Shown here: positions 1 through 8,530 of the stretch, in pieces
How positions within the stretch are numbered: position 1 is the stretch's first letter
How the letters are laid out: each line of letters opens with the position of its first letter
NCBI RefSeq assembly: GCF_030209355.1
Contig: NZ_JARVSF010000014.1
Span: 17,794-81,793 of the forward strand
Length of the DNA stretch: 64,000 nucleotides
DNA from: Pseudarthrobacter sp. fls2-241-R2A-127
GTDB lineage: Bacteria > Actinomycetota > Actinomycetes > Actinomycetales > Micrococcaceae
Direction of reading: 5' to 3'
The notes under the pieces: generated by a model
Told to the model about the DNA's origin: nothing
Seen by the model: the letters and a program-made list of their open reading frames with translations, nothing else
Database searches by the model: none
Position numbers and translations under genes: made by a program

Positions 1-547
1 GGGCGCTGACACCAGTGACCATGGCGGGCGCGATGTCTCCTTTGAACCGTGCGTTCCACCAGGGCCCGCCCTGTTCAAGGGTCCTGGCCGCGTAGAGGAG
101 CGATCCGAGGCGGTCCCGGGGGATACGCAGCAGTTGGTGCATGGTGAGATCAGTAATCCCGTCGACCCGTTCAACGAGGGGTTGGAACAGCCGGAGGTAC
201 CGTTCCCCGTCAGGGCCCAGGTCCTCAGCGGTTCGGGCGAGGCTGCGGTATGCGATCCCGGCTGTGGCTACGTCCACTGCATGGGCGTAGGAGATTTCCG
301 GCACGCGCAGCTCAATGCGCTTTTCAAGTTCAAAGGCCCGGAAAAAAGGGCTGGCAAGGGCCATGGGGTGGACAGCTGAACAAACGTCATGGCGGAACCC
401 GGGCAACGTCAGCTCTGTCGTCCGGGCTCCACCCCCGACCGTCTGTGCTCCCTCAATCACCCTTACCTTTAGCCCGGCCCGCGCCAAGGTTACGGCAGCA
501 GCGAGCCCGTTGGGTCCGGCCCCCACCACTACGGCGTCAGCCTTCAC
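1..547 (-). CDS. NAD(P)/FAD-dependent oxidoreductase, N-terminal part (runs off the window)
   Basis: Predicted flavoprotein oxidoreductase of the phytoene-desaturase/amine-oxidase superfamily. Only about the first 182 codons are visible; the rest lies to the left. Residues 6-18 (VVVGAGPNGLAAA) form the dinucleotide-binding loop, followed by a second strand ending in an acidic residue (VIEG) and the GGGARTTEL stretch usual for this superfamily. The GTG start at 547 is chosen because GGAAGG lies about 6 nt upstream and the FAD loop begins right after it. It overlaps the end of the GH15 gene by 11 nt, so both are probably co-translated. The substrate cannot be told from this part. Confidence 0.85.
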   Translation of the reverse strand, partial: MKADAVVVGAGPNGLAAAVTLARAGLKVRVIEGAQTVGGGARTTELTLPGFRHDVCSAVHPMALASPFFRAFELEKRIELRVPEISYAHAVDVATAGIAYRSLARTAEDLGPDGERYLRLFQPLVERVDGITDLTMHQLLRIPRDRLGSLLYAARTLEQGGPWWNARFKGDIAPAMVTGVSA

Positions 548-2396
548 GTTGCCCTTCCACTGAGGGAGTCTTCGTGCCCGTAGGGCCGGCCGTGGTCGCC
601 GTTGTGGGGCTCCGCAGCGGCGTGTCGCTCTGCCTGGCACTCCCCTGGTGCAGTTGCAGGGCGCAGTGGATGAGGGGGAAGTGGCTGAATGCCTGTGGGG
701 TGTTGCCCAGTTGGCGCTGGTTCCTGGGGTCCCATTCTTCGCTGAGCAGGCCGACGTCGTTGCGGAGGCTAAGGAGGCGCTCGAAAAGTTCCTCGGCCTC
801 GCGGCGCCGGTTGATCCCCAGTAGGGCGTCGACAAGCCAGAAGGAGCAGGCGAGGAAGACGCCTTCGGTTCCCGGCAGGCCGTCGTTGCTGGCTTGTGGG
901 TGGTAGCGGAGGACGAAGCCGTCATCGGTGAGGTGCTGCTGGATGGCGTCCACGGTACCGATGACGCGGGGATGGTCGTGGGGCAGGAACCCGACGCGCG
1001 GGATTAGCAGGAGGCTCGCGTCCAGTTCCTTGGTTCCGTAGGACTGGACGAAGGTGTTGCGGTCGGTGTCGAAGCCGTGGGTCATGACGTCAGCGTGGAT
1101 GGTATCCCGCAAGGCGGCCCAGCGGTCTTCGGGGCCGGGAAGCCCGGATTGCCGGATGCCTTTGACCATGCGGTCTGCGGCGACCCAGGCCATGACTTTT
1201 GAGTGGGTGTTCTGGCGCCGGGGGCCGCGCATCTCCCAGAGCCCGTTGTCTGGTTTGTCCCATGCCCCTTCGAGGTATTCCATGAGTGCTACCTGGATGT
1301 CCCAGGAATCATCAACCGTATCCGGAAAGGCCGCACGGGTCAGGGAGAGACCATCCAGAACCTCGCCCCATACATCCAGCTGCAGCTGGGGAGCGGCAGC
1401 GTTTCCTATCCGGACAGGTTTGGAGTTTTCGAATCCTGACAGCCAGGGCAGTTCCGTCTCGGGGAGGCGGCGGGTGCCGTCGATTCCGTACATGATTTGC
1501 AGGTCGGCGGGGTCGCCGGCGACGGCGCGGAGCAGCCATTCCCGCCAGGCGGCAGCTTCGTCGGTGTAGCCCCCGGCGAGCAGTGACTGCAACGTCAGGG
1601 TCGCATCGCGAAGCCAGCAGAACCTGTAGTCCCAGTTCCTGGATCCACCCGGGTCCTCCGGCAGGGAAGTGGTGGGAGCTGCGACGATGCCACCCGTTGG
1701 AGCGTAAATGAGCCCTTTGAGGGTGATCAAGGAACGTTCTACAGCGTCCTTGTACTTTCCCTCCATCTTGCTCCGGCTGATCCAGTCCTGCCAGAAGTCC
1801 TCCGTTACCCTGAGCGCACTGCCGGGGTCTGTTTGGCGCGGGGCTGGTTTGCTGCTGGGGACCCAGGACAGCACGAAGGGCACCTTTTCGCCGGCCCGCA
1901 CCGTGAATTCACTGATCGTGCGCATGTCCCGTCCTTCGAGTGGGGCCTCGGTGGTCAGGTAAGCGGCGTCCGGGCCCGCGACAGCGCTGAGGCCGCGGTC
2001 TTTGCGCCGCACCCACGGCACGATGTGGCCGTAATCGAAGCGCAGGCAGAGTTCCCCGTACATCTGTACGGCGCCGCTGAGCCCTTCGACGATCCGAACC
2101 AGGTCGGCGGCGTCGTCGCGGACCGGCATGAAATCGGTAACCCGGACGCTTCCATCGGGAGTCTCCCATTCGGTTTCGAGGATGAGTGTGCCGGGGCGGT
2201 ACCGGCGGCGGGTGCACTTTTCTTCCCCGGCAGGTGCCAGGAGCCAGCGCCCAGCGGCAGGGGTATCCAGCAAGGCAGCGAAGCAGGCGGGGGAGTCGAA
2301 GTTGGGCAGGCACATCCAGTCGATTGACCCGCTGGTGCTGATCAACGCGGCCGTGTGCAGGTCACCGACAATCGCGTAATCACTGATTTCAGGCAT
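537..2396 (-). CDS. Glycoside hydrolase family 15 protein (glucoamylase/trehalase-like)
   Basis: 619-residue cytoplasmic enzyme expected to release glucose from alpha-glucans or trehalose by inversion. The first ~180 residues match the trehalase-like N-terminal domain of bacterial GH15 proteins (YAIVGDLHTAALIS, GSIDWMCLPNFDSP). The catalytic (alpha/alpha) barrel follows, with RNWDYRFCWLRDA near residue 250 and the acidic EGVFLACSFW and LSEEWDP motifs near the C terminus. No signal peptide is seen. The ATG at 2396 is preferred to one 21 nt further upstream because GGAAGG lies 8 nt before it. The gene starts inside the end of the preceding gene and runs into the FAD oxidoreductase gene, forming an operon. 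Glucoamylase and trehalase activity cannot be separated from sequence alone. Confidence 0.92.
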   Translation of the reverse strand: MPEISDYAIVGDLHTAALISTSGSIDWMCLPNFDSPACFAALLDTPAAGRWLLAPAGEEKCTRRRYRPGTLILETEWETPDGSVRVTDFMPVRDDAADLVRIVEGLSGAVQMYGELCLRFDYGHIVPWVRRKDRGLSAVAGPDAAYLTTEAPLEGRDMRTISEFTVRAGEKVPFVLSWVPSSKPAPRQTDPGSALRVTEDFWQDWISRSKMEGKYKDAVERSLITLKGLIYAPTGGIVAAPTTSLPEDPGGSRNWDYRFCWLRDATLTLQSLLAGGYTDEAAAWREWLLRAVAGDPADLQIMYGIDGTRRLPETELPWLSGFENSKPVRIGNAAAPQLQLDVWGEVLDGLSLTRAAFPDTVDDSWDIQVALMEYLEGAWDKPDNGLWEMRGPRRQNTHSKVMAWVAADRMVKGIRQSGLPGPEDRWAALRDTIHADVMTHGFDTDRNTFVQSYGTKELDASLLLIPRVGFLPHDHPRVIGTVDAIQQHLTDDGFVLRYHPQASNDGLPGTEGVFLACSFWLVDALLGINRRREAEELFERLLSLRNDVGLLSEEWDPRNQRQLGNTPQAFSHFPLIHCALQLHQGSARQSDTPLRSPTTATTAGPTGTKTPSVEGQREG

Positions 2397-3039
2397 TGTT
2401 ATCCTTCCAGCCCGCACCCTCGAGTGCTTGGAGCGGCAGCGCTGGGGCGTGTTTGGGCTCCCGAACAGCCCGGATGGCCAGAAGCACCGCCATTACCGCC
2501 CCGACAGCCGCCAGGACCATACGGGTCCCTCTTGCTGACCGGGAGATGGTAATCGGGTGGACGTGCCCGGACCTGCGGTGGTGGGTGATCTCGTTGGCCG
2601 GTACATCCCAGGAGGTTGGGGAGGGGAAGGTCCCCGCCGGTAGCTTCTCCTGCCGCAGCCGGCGTCGGATTGCAAGCCTGCGACGCACATCTGTGCTTGG
2701 GGCGGGCAGGGTATTGTCGGCCGCCACAGCCGCGGGGAGGTCGATAATGTAGGGCTCACCGTAGAACGCCGAGGAAGCCACGGACTCAAGCCAGGTGCCC
2801 GGCGGTGTCTGAACGCCGTGGGCTGCGAAGGCGGACCGCAGCCTTTCCAGGATCTCTTGCAGGCTTTTGCCCTGGGCGTCCCTGGTGACGTCGAAGATGG
2901 CCAGCTGGAGTTGCAGTTTGGCATCCGCGGCTGGGTCTGTGGCGCTGGGGTCCTGGCCAGTGGGGTCAGGATTCAGCGGCTCAGGGATGGCGCGGGCGGC
3001 CTTGTCTGGATTGGAGCTCATGGGTTTTCTTTCAGTCAT
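2389..3039 (-). CDS. Hypothetical single-pass membrane protein
   Basis: 216-residue protein of unknown function. The N-terminal ~45 residues are Pro/Asp-rich and look disordered. Residues ~45-95 look like a small folded domain (LQLQLAIFDVTRDAQG, SLQEILERLRSAFAAHGV). A basic stretch precedes one hydrophobic segment near residues 172-190 (RMVLAAVGAVMAVLLAIRAV), so it probably is a membrane-anchored protein with most of its mass at the N terminus. It lies 3 nt after the ZIP transporter gene and overlaps the GH15 start, so it belongs to the same operon. No known family was recognised. Confidence 0.75.
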   Translation of the reverse strand: MTERKPMSSNPDKAARAIPEPLNPDPTGQDPSATDPAADAKLQLQLAIFDVTRDAQGKSLQEILERLRSAFAAHGVQTPPGTWLESVASSAFYGEPYIIDLPAAVAADNTLPAPSTDVRRRLAIRRRLRQEKLPAGTFPSPTSWDVPANEITHHRRSGHVHPITISRSARGTRMVLAAVGAVMAVLLAIRAVREPKHAPALPLQALEGAGWKDNNA

Positions 3040-3042
3040 GGT

Positions 3043-3798
3043 TCAGCCGCCGACCTGGTCAACGGTGAATGCGGCCAGGAATCCGACGGCGGCGATGAGG
3101 CCGGTGAGCAGGTGGTGTTCTTCGAAGGCTTCCGGGATCATCGTGTCGGCGAGCATGGCAAGGATCGCTCCGGCGGCCACGGCCGTGATGAAGGCGACAA
3201 CTTCCGCGGGTGCGTCCTGCAGGACCAGGAAGCCAACCAAGGCTGCCAGGCCCGAAATGACAGCAATTCCCACCCACACCCCAAACACATATTTGGCACT
3301 CCGGCCGGCCTTTTTCATGCCCGCAGTGCTGGAGAGGCCCTCGGGGACGTTGGAGATGAACACGGCCGCCAGCATGGCCGGGCTGACTGCACCGGCGGTC
3401 ACCAAACCCACGCCCAGGACGACCGACTCCGGGATACCGTCCAGGAGGGCCCCGATCGCGATGGCGGTCCCGCTGCCCGGCTTTTGCTGCTCCGAGGGTT
3501 GTTTCCCGCCTGACCGCTTCCGGTGCTTGGCCCCTTTGCTGGCCAGCAGGGCGTTGGCGGCCACGTAGACCACAGCGCCGGTGGCGAAGCCTCCGACCGT
3601 CGGCCACAGCCCACCGCCGTTCACTGCCTCCTGAACCAGCCCAAACGCGAGGGCCGATATCAGTACGCCGGCGCCAAAGGACATCACCGATGACACGACC
3701 TTGGACGGGATTTTCCACTTCCACGCCAAGCCGCACCCCACGACTAGTGCGCCGCCGGCGATGGTGCCCCACATCCATGCCAGCAACCATGCGGGCAT
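3043..3798 (-). CDS. ZIP family divalent metal transporter
   Basis: About 251-residue polytopic membrane protein of the ZIP family, which moves Zn2+ or related divalent metals into the cytoplasm. Several hydrophobic helices are visible, and a hydrophilic Lys/Arg/Gln-rich loop (residues ~95-115) sits between TM3 and TM4. The conserved helices read GALLDGIPESVVLG and FISNVPEGLSSTAG, with the metal-binding Asp/Pro/Glu and Asn/Pro/Glu residues typical of ZIP TM4 and TM5; here the usual His of TM4 is Asp (LLDGIPES). The ATG at 3798 is chosen with GGCGGGGG upstream. It is first in the operon that continues with the membrane protein, GH15 and FAD oxidoreductase genes. Confidence 0.9.
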   Translation of the reverse strand: MPAWLLAWMWGTIAGGALVVGCGLAWKWKIPSKVVSSVMSFGAGVLISALAFGLVQEAVNGGGLWPTVGGFATGAVVYVAANALLASKGAKHRKRSGGKQPSEQQKPGSGTAIAIGALLDGIPESVVLGVGLVTAGAVSPAMLAAVFISNVPEGLSSTAGMKKAGRSAKYVFGVWVGIAVISGLAALVGFLVLQDAPAEVVAFITAVAAGAILAMLADTMIPEAFEEHHLLTGLIAAVGFLAAFTVDQVGG

Positions 3799-3874
3799 TA
3801 CACTACCCCCGCCAGGAGGCAAGGTGTCGGTTCGGTAAGCAGGTTTTTCACAGGATGAGTCCTTTCCATTGATG

Positions 3875-4153
3875 TCAGCATGTGGCGAGCCCGATATTTG
3901 TCGACCTCCAAAGGAAGCACTGTTCTTGGCCGTGCGGAGGCAGGGCTTCCGCCACCGCCGCGCACTGCTCCGATAGGGCCGGGGGCCACCAGTGGCCGCA
4001 CCCCCTTATTGCTTTGTGATGCCCAAGGAAAATCTCCACGGCGGTCAGTGCCGAAAGGGACCGCTCAAACTCGCCGGTTTGAATCTTCCTGATGAGCGGG
4101 TCGATCCCATCGACGGTTTCCGCCAAGGCTCCTTTTGCCTGGTGTGTTCCCAC
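3875..4153 (-). CDS. Small hypothetical protein divergent from marR
   Basis: 92-residue soluble protein of unknown function. The GTG start at 4153 has a strong AAGGAG six nt upstream, the main reason to call it a gene. The sequence has a helical N-terminal half (residues 10-50, IDPLIRKIQTGEFERSL) and several Cys and Trp residues near the C terminus. It is read divergently from the MarR gene, so one 92-nt region holding the TTGC-N6-GCAA site could serve both. No family was recognised. Confidence 0.55.
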   Translation of the reverse strand: MGTHQAKGALAETVDGIDPLIRKIQTGEFERSLSALTAVEIFLGHHKAIRGCGHWWPPALSEQCAAVAEALPPHGQEQCFLWRSTNIGLATC

Positions 4154-4209
4154 AATTTCTCCTTATCCGGCGGGGATGTCCCGTACTGCTGCTCTGGAAT
4201 CTTCAAACT

Positions 4210-4223
4210 TTGCGGGAAAGCAA
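4210..4223. promoter_or_regulatory. TTGC-N6-GCAA palindrome, site A (marR promoter)
   Basis: TTGCGGGAAAGCAA, an exact copy of the repeated palindrome. It ends 22 nt before the marR ATG and 56 nt from the start of the divergent small gene, a position suited to autorepression. Confidence 0.6.
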
Positions 4224-4245
4224 CTATCGGAGGAAACTGGTACTC

Positions 4246-4746
4246 ATGGATACAGCTGGTGGATCTGAATTAGTCCCGGAACCTTCGAGCCGGGAAGTTG
4301 AAGCGGTAATGCGTGCCGCGGATACCCTTTTGCGCGTCGTGTCCCGCTCCGTTGCCGAGGTGGAGGACGTGGTGAACACTCCGCAACTGCGGGTCCTGGT
4401 CCTCATCCACACCCGGGGACCGCAAAATTTGGGCGGCGTGGCCGCGGAACTGGGTGTGCATGCCTCCAACGCCACGCGCATCTGCGACCGGCTGGTCGCT
4501 GCTGACCTGCTCGAGCGGCGGGAAGACCCGGCAGACCGGCGATACATCCGGCTCGAACTGACCACAAAAGGGAAAGCTCTGGTGAACTCCGTGCTCGAGC
4601 ACCGGCGGCAAGCCATCGCGGAGGTCATTCTGAGGATGCCATTGGGTCGACGCCCGGCCCTGGCTGCGGCCCTGGAGGCTTTTGCGGCCGCCGCCGGTGT
4701 CCAAGGCACCACTGACGGCCGCTTTACCCTGGGAGCCAACACGTGA
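4246..4746 (+). CDS. MarR family winged-helix transcriptional regulator
   Basis: 166-residue dimeric winged-helix regulator. The core runs from about residue 20 to 135: GGVAAELGVHASNATRICDRLV is the recognition helix-turn-helix, and RREDPADRRYIRLELTTKG is the wing with the conserved DxRxxx...LT motif of MarR proteins. MarR proteins usually repress stress, efflux or aromatic-catabolism genes and let go on ligand binding. The ATG at 4246 follows GGAGG at a good distance; an earlier in-frame start lacks one. The TTGC-N6-GCAA palindrome 22 nt upstream, and six related copies over the next 11 kb, make it the likely regulator of those genes (inference). Confidence 0.93.
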   Translation: MDTAGGSELVPEPSSREVEAVMRAADTLLRVVSRSVAEVEDVVNTPQLRVLVLIHTRGPQNLGGVAAELGVHASNATRICDRLVAADLLERREDPADRRYIRLELTTKGKALVNSVLEHRRQAIAEVILRMPLGRRPALAAALEAFAAAAGVQGTTDGRFTLGANT

Positions 4747-4796
4747 AGTGACGAAGTCCTGGTGCCGCAAGCCATGTCTTCATTCAACCTCAATGT

Positions 4797-4810
4797 TTGC
4801 GTTTACGCAA
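4797..4810. promoter_or_regulatory. TTGC-N6-GCAA palindrome, site B
   Basis: TTGCGTTTACGCAA, identical over 14 nt to site F. It lies between the convergent ends of marR and the aldose epimerase gene, so no obvious start codon is served. It may control an unseen transcript or be left from a rearrangement. Confidence 0.4.
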
Positions 4811-4867
4811 TAGTTGGCACTCTGCTGGCGCCAATTCTCTCTACGCTGCGCGGACACAGCAGTCCGG

Positions 4868-5833
4868 TCAGAGCGGCGTGATCCCCCACTCGCCGCTGTG
4901 GGATTGCCCGGGTTCAAGGGTTATCAAGCCCTCGCCGGAGTTAAAGGCGTCCGGGGCACACGTCATTGGTTCAACCCCCAGCCCGCTCCGCTGCCGGTCC
5001 GGCTGGGGGAGTGTGTCACCGGTGAAGATTTCCAGGTACGGATAGGACCCGTCCACCCACAGCTCAACCCCTCCGGAATCATCCGGGCGCAGGAGTTTCA
5101 CCCGGGCCCGCCCGTCAGCGTCACGGACCAGGTCAGTGTAGGCGACGTCGATGTGCCGCCCGCCAAGTTGTTGGAGTTCCCGCAGGTCGTACCCGGTGCC
5201 CTCAACCCCCTTATGTCCGGTGGGTATGCCACGCTCGTCCACGGGCAGGAAGGTGCGCCCTGGCACCTGGACCAACGCGGCATTGATGGCCCCGGGAGTG
5301 TTGACTCCGGTGCTGAGGTAAGGATGCGCCCCCGTCCCGTAGGGGCACCGTGACGCACTTCGGTTCATCGCCGTGGTCCGCACGGTCAGCCCTCCCGGGC
5401 CCAGATGGTAGTCAAGGCGGCAGTCGAGCACCCACGGCCAGCCCTGGCAAGAGTGGAGCGTGTAGGTGAAGGAAATGGAGTCCTCAGTGTGTTCCACAGC
5501 CGGGGTCCCCCAGTTCCGCCACCGCGTGAGCCCGTGGATGGCCCCGCCCTTGTCCGGCTCGCTCAGGTCAAGCTGCAGCCGCTGGCCTTCCCACTCGTAG
5601 CTGCCGCCCTGGATGCGGTTGGGCCATGGAATCAGGGATTGGCCCCGGGCGCCCGTGCACATCTCCTCGGGCCCATAACCGTCCAGCAGGGGCCGGCCGT
5701 CCAGCAGGTAATCCCGCAAGGCGCCCCCGACTTCGGTCACCACGGCTGTTTGTCGTTCAAAAGAGATTTCATACTGACGTCCCGAGGGGAGGCAATGGCC
5801 GGTCCCGCCGTCCCACGGGGTCCTGTCACTCAT
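4868..5833 (-). CDS. Aldose 1-epimerase family protein
   Basis: 321-residue enzyme of the galactose-mutarotase-like fold, expected to interconvert alpha and beta anomers of hexoses. Typical motifs are present: IPWPNRIQGG (substrate arginine), AIHGLTRW (catalytic-type His), PYGTGAHPYL (second His) and a C-terminal acidic segment YPYLEIFTGD with Glu. The ATG at 5833 overlaps the end of the glucose dehydrogenase gene by 8 nt, and longer in-frame versions read through that gene in another frame, so they are rejected. Together the two genes could mutarotate and then oxidise glucose. It ends convergently with marR. Confidence 0.9.
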   Translation of the reverse strand: MSDRTPWDGGTGHCLPSGRQYEISFERQTAVVTEVGGALRDYLLDGRPLLDGYGPEEMCTGARGQSLIPWPNRIQGGSYEWEGQRLQLDLSEPDKGGAIHGLTRWRNWGTPAVEHTEDSISFTYTLHSCQGWPWVLDCRLDYHLGPGGLTVRTTAMNRSASRCPYGTGAHPYLSTGVNTPGAINAALVQVPGRTFLPVDERGIPTGHKGVEGTGYDLRELQQLGGRHIDVAYTDLVRDADGRARVKLLRPDDSGGVELWVDGSYPYLEIFTGDTLPQPDRQRSGLGVEPMTCAPDAFNSGEGLITLEPGQSHSGEWGITPL

Positions 5834-6899
5834 GGCTGGGGTTTCCGTCCGTGCCACGGGTGACATCGAGGACGACTTTGACATCGTCGGTCTGGCGTTT
5901 GAAGGCCTCAGCAAAGTTAGCCAGCGGGAGCCGGCGGTTGATGAGGCGGCGCAGCCAGTCACGGTCCGCCTTGGCCAGCGCCTGTGCGCCGGCGTCGTAG
6001 TGGCGGCGGTTGGCGTTGACGCTGCCAAAAACCACACCGTTCATGAGCACCTCCTCGCGGTTCAGTGCGCCCACGTCCACCTTTGTCTGTTTTCCGGTTC
6101 CGGAAACCCCGGTCAGGCAGGTGACGGCGTCCTGGGCCCGGCACTTGAGCGCGTCCAGGACCACGGGGGTGACACCGGTGCATTCGACCAGGATATTGGG
6201 CTTGATGCCTGACTCCGGCAGGGGCTCACTGTGGTAAGTCGCGCCCAGGTCATGGACAAGGTCCGGCTTGGGCCCGTCCGTGACGATGTCGAAGACGTGC
6301 ACGTCCAGGCCTTGCTGTACTCCCAGCAGCGCCGCAAGCAGGCCAACGGGGCCCGCGCCGGTCACGACGGCGGTGTGGGGGTCGAAAAATGCCCGCTGCC
6401 CGATCCGGTTGATCTGCTCCCAGGCTTTGGCCACGATGGTGGTGGGCTCCAGCAGGACACCCACATCCTCCAGACCGGGGTCCACTTTCACCATCGCCTC
6501 ACCGTCTGCCCGCCAGCGTTCCCTGGCGAAGCCGTCGAGGCCTTTGATGCCATGTTCGGTGTAGTTCCCGTTGAGGCACATGTCCCATTCCCCGGCGGCG
6601 CAGGCTTTGCATGGCTCAGGGTCGGGCCTGCGGACGATGCCCACCACCAGGTCACCCTTGGCCAAGCCGGAAGCCGGCGCCGCGTCCAACACCCGGCCCA
6701 GGTTCTCGTGCCCCAGCACCAGGTAATCCTGGCCCGGCGGTGCTTCCCCGTACTCGGCGCCGATGATTTCGCTGTCGGTCCCACACAGGCCCACGGCCAG
6801 GGCCTCCACCAGCACCTCGCCCTCCCCGGTGGCCGGCTCCGGAACATCGCGCAGTTTAAGTGAATCTTTTTCCCCGGGAGTAACTGTCAACGCACGCAT
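5826..6899 (-). CDS. Zinc-type glucose 1-dehydrogenase (MDR superfamily)
   Basis: 357-residue medium-chain dehydrogenase resembling the NAD(P)-dependent glucose dehydrogenases of archaea and actinobacteria, which oxidise beta-D-glucose to gluconolactone. The N-terminal GroES-like domain has the catalytic zinc ligands in GLCGTDSEI (Cys ~38) and LGHENLGRV (His, Glu ~62-63). A Cys-containing segment DPEPCKACAAGEWDMC occupies the place of the structural zinc loop. The Rossmann domain follows with VTGAGPVGLLAAL near residue 180 and an acidic strand end (VFDIV). The gene starts with MRALTVTPGE and is transcribed away from the BrkB gene; their shared upstream region contains palindrome site C. Confidence 0.9.
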   Translation of the reverse strand: MRALTVTPGEKDSLKLRDVPEPATGEGEVLVEALAVGLCGTDSEIIGAEYGEAPPGQDYLVLGHENLGRVLDAAPASGLAKGDLVVGIVRRPDPEPCKACAAGEWDMCLNGNYTEHGIKGLDGFARERWRADGEAMVKVDPGLEDVGVLLEPTTIVAKAWEQINRIGQRAFFDPHTAVVTGAGPVGLLAALLGVQQGLDVHVFDIVTDGPKPDLVHDLGATYHSEPLPESGIKPNILVECTGVTPVVLDALKCRAQDAVTCLTGVSGTGKQTKVDVGALNREEVLMNGVVFGSVNANRRHYDAGAQALAKADRDWLRRLINRRLPLANFAEAFKRQTDDVKVVLDVTRGTDGNPSHE

Positions 6900-6951
6900 T
6901 ACTTCTTCTCCTCAAATCAAAAACGGTTCATTGCTAAGCTTCCCGCACTAG

Positions 6952-6965
6952 TTGCGCTTGTGCAA
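6952..6965. promoter_or_regulatory. TTGC-N6-GCAA palindrome, site C
   Basis: TTGCGCTTGTGCAA, extended to 16 nt by a flanking G and C. It lies 52 nt before the glucose dehydrogenase start and 230 nt before the BrkB start, so it could act on both divergent promoters. Confidence 0.55.
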
Positions 6966-7195
6966 CAGTATGGGATATGAAGGGGCCAGCTGATTCCCGG
7001 GATGGGGCATTGGACAGTCAAGCCGCTGGCCTAGGTGACGGACCAATTTGCTGCAGCAGGCTCACTTTCCGCCACGTACAGCCCTTATGCCGGCTCATCC
7101 CCGTTGCGGCTTCCCGGCCGGGCCCGAGCCTGGCGGATAAGAATATGAAGAAGTCCCGCCGTAGGTGGGATTCTGCTCAACAAGGAGATACGGGC

Positions 7196-8266
7196 ATGGC
7201 TTTAGATGACGCTTCCGAATCCCGTGCCGCTACGGTGCGGCATGCTCCGGCACCCGATGACGGCCGTAAACCGGAGAGGCCCGGGGATGTCACCAAGCCG
7301 TTCTGGAAATACATCGCGAGGAGGACTTTGCGGGAGTTCAGCCGGGATCAATGCCCCGACCTCGCTGCCGGACTGACCTACTACGCTGTGCTGTCTCTTT
7401 TCCCGGCGCTGCTTGCCATGGTTTCTCTGCTGGGTATCGTCGGTCAGGCAGATGGGACCACTCCGGCGCTTCTCGATATTCTGCGCGGCATTGCCCCCGG
7501 CTCCACAGTGAACGTGATTCGCGGGCCGATTGAGGAACTGACAACATCACAGACCGCAGGCTTCACCCTCGCGATCGGCACCGCAGGGGCCTTCTGGACC
7601 GCTTCGGGCTACGTGAGCGCTTTCGCTCGTGCCATGAACCGGATCTATGAAGTCGACGAGGGCAGGGGCTTGATCAGGTTCCGGGCCACGATGCTGGGCG
7701 TAACGATTCTTGCCGTGGTTATCGTTGCGATGCTCGCGGCCCCGCTCGTTCTCAGTGGCCCTGTAGCCGAGGCCGCGGGCCGTCTGCTGGGTCTTGGCGG
7801 CCTGTTCCTGGCCATGTGGAATATTGCTCAGTGGCCAGTCATTATCTTGCTGGCTATCGTCATCGTCGCGGTGCTTTACTACGTCACCCCAAACGTGCGC
7901 CAGCCTCGGTTCCGCTGGTTGAGCACGGGGTCCTTCATCGCGCTGGTGGCCTTCGTGCTGGCCTACATCGCCAACTTCGGCAATTACAACAAGACCTATG
8001 GCGCCATCGGAGGCGTAGTCATCATGCTGCTGTGGCTGTGGATTCTGAATGTTTCACTGCTTTTCGGAGCCGAGTTCGATGCCGAGACAGAGCGGGGCAG
8101 GGAATTGCAAGGCGGCTTCAAGGCCCAAGTAACTATCCAGTTGCCGCCGAGGGACACAAAGAAGAGCGACAAACTGCGCGGCAGGAGGAAGAAGAAATCC
8201 GGCGCGGACGCCGATCTCCGGGGAATATACAGCTTCCGGGAGGGCCCTGCCGTAGACAGGACCTAA
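7196..8266 (+). CDS. YihY/BrkB family inner membrane protein
   Basis: 356-residue membrane protein of the YihY/virulence factor BrkB family (formerly misnamed ribonuclease BN). After a hydrophilic N terminus, the signature DQCPDLAAGLTYYAVLSLFPALLAM opens TM1; about six hydrophobic segments follow, and the conserved last helices read YGAIGGVVIMLLWLWI with LFGAEFDAE after it. The C terminus is long, basic and lysine-rich. The family is linked to transport and envelope functions but has no settled activity. ATG at 7196 is supported by AAGGAGAT; an upstream in-frame start lacks a ribosome site. It is divergent from the glucose dehydrogenase gene. Confidence 0.9.
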   Translation: MALDDASESRAATVRHAPAPDDGRKPERPGDVTKPFWKYIARRTLREFSRDQCPDLAAGLTYYAVLSLFPALLAMVSLLGIVGQADGTTPALLDILRGIAPGSTVNVIRGPIEELTTSQTAGFTLAIGTAGAFWTASGYVSAFARAMNRIYEVDEGRGLIRFRATMLGVTILAVVIVAMLAAPLVLSGPVAEAAGRLLGLGGLFLAMWNIAQWPVIILLAIVIVAVLYYVTPNVRQPRFRWLSTGSFIALVAFVLAYIANFGNYNKTYGAIGGVVIMLLWLWILNVSLLFGAEFDAETERGRELQGGFKAQVTIQLPPRDTKKSDKLRGRRKKKSGADADLRGIYSFREGPAVDRT

Positions 8267-8277
8267 GCAGGTCTGGG

Positions 8278-8300
8278 CTCCCCAAGCACTTCAGTTGGGG
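8278..8300 (+). terminator. Short hairpin after the BrkB gene
   Basis: CCCCAA (8280-8285) can pair with TTGGGG (8295-8300) across a 9-nt loop just after the stop codon. There is no T tract, so it is a weak terminator candidate at a convergent junction. Confidence 0.3.
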
Positions 8301-8530
8301 CAGTGGGAGTTCCGGGAAGGCTTGTTGTCGGCCCGGCACCTTCACCTGTTTCCACTGACAAACTGCATTTCGCCCCGCCGCAGCGTTCTCCCGGTCCCTG
8401 AGATCCTGTGCCACCCGGCGAGGCTCCTTGTCCAGGCAGCCGAGAAGCGCTCGGAACCACAGGACCGTCCGGGTCACCTCCCGTAGGCGTTCCGGCGGCC
8501 GGTAAGTGTGGATTAGCGCCCAGGGAGAGT

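Noticed and set aside
250..906. Plus-strand frame over the FAD oxidoreductase and GH15 genes
   Set aside because: Arg/Pro/Ser-rich antisense shadow of two clear minus-strand genes.
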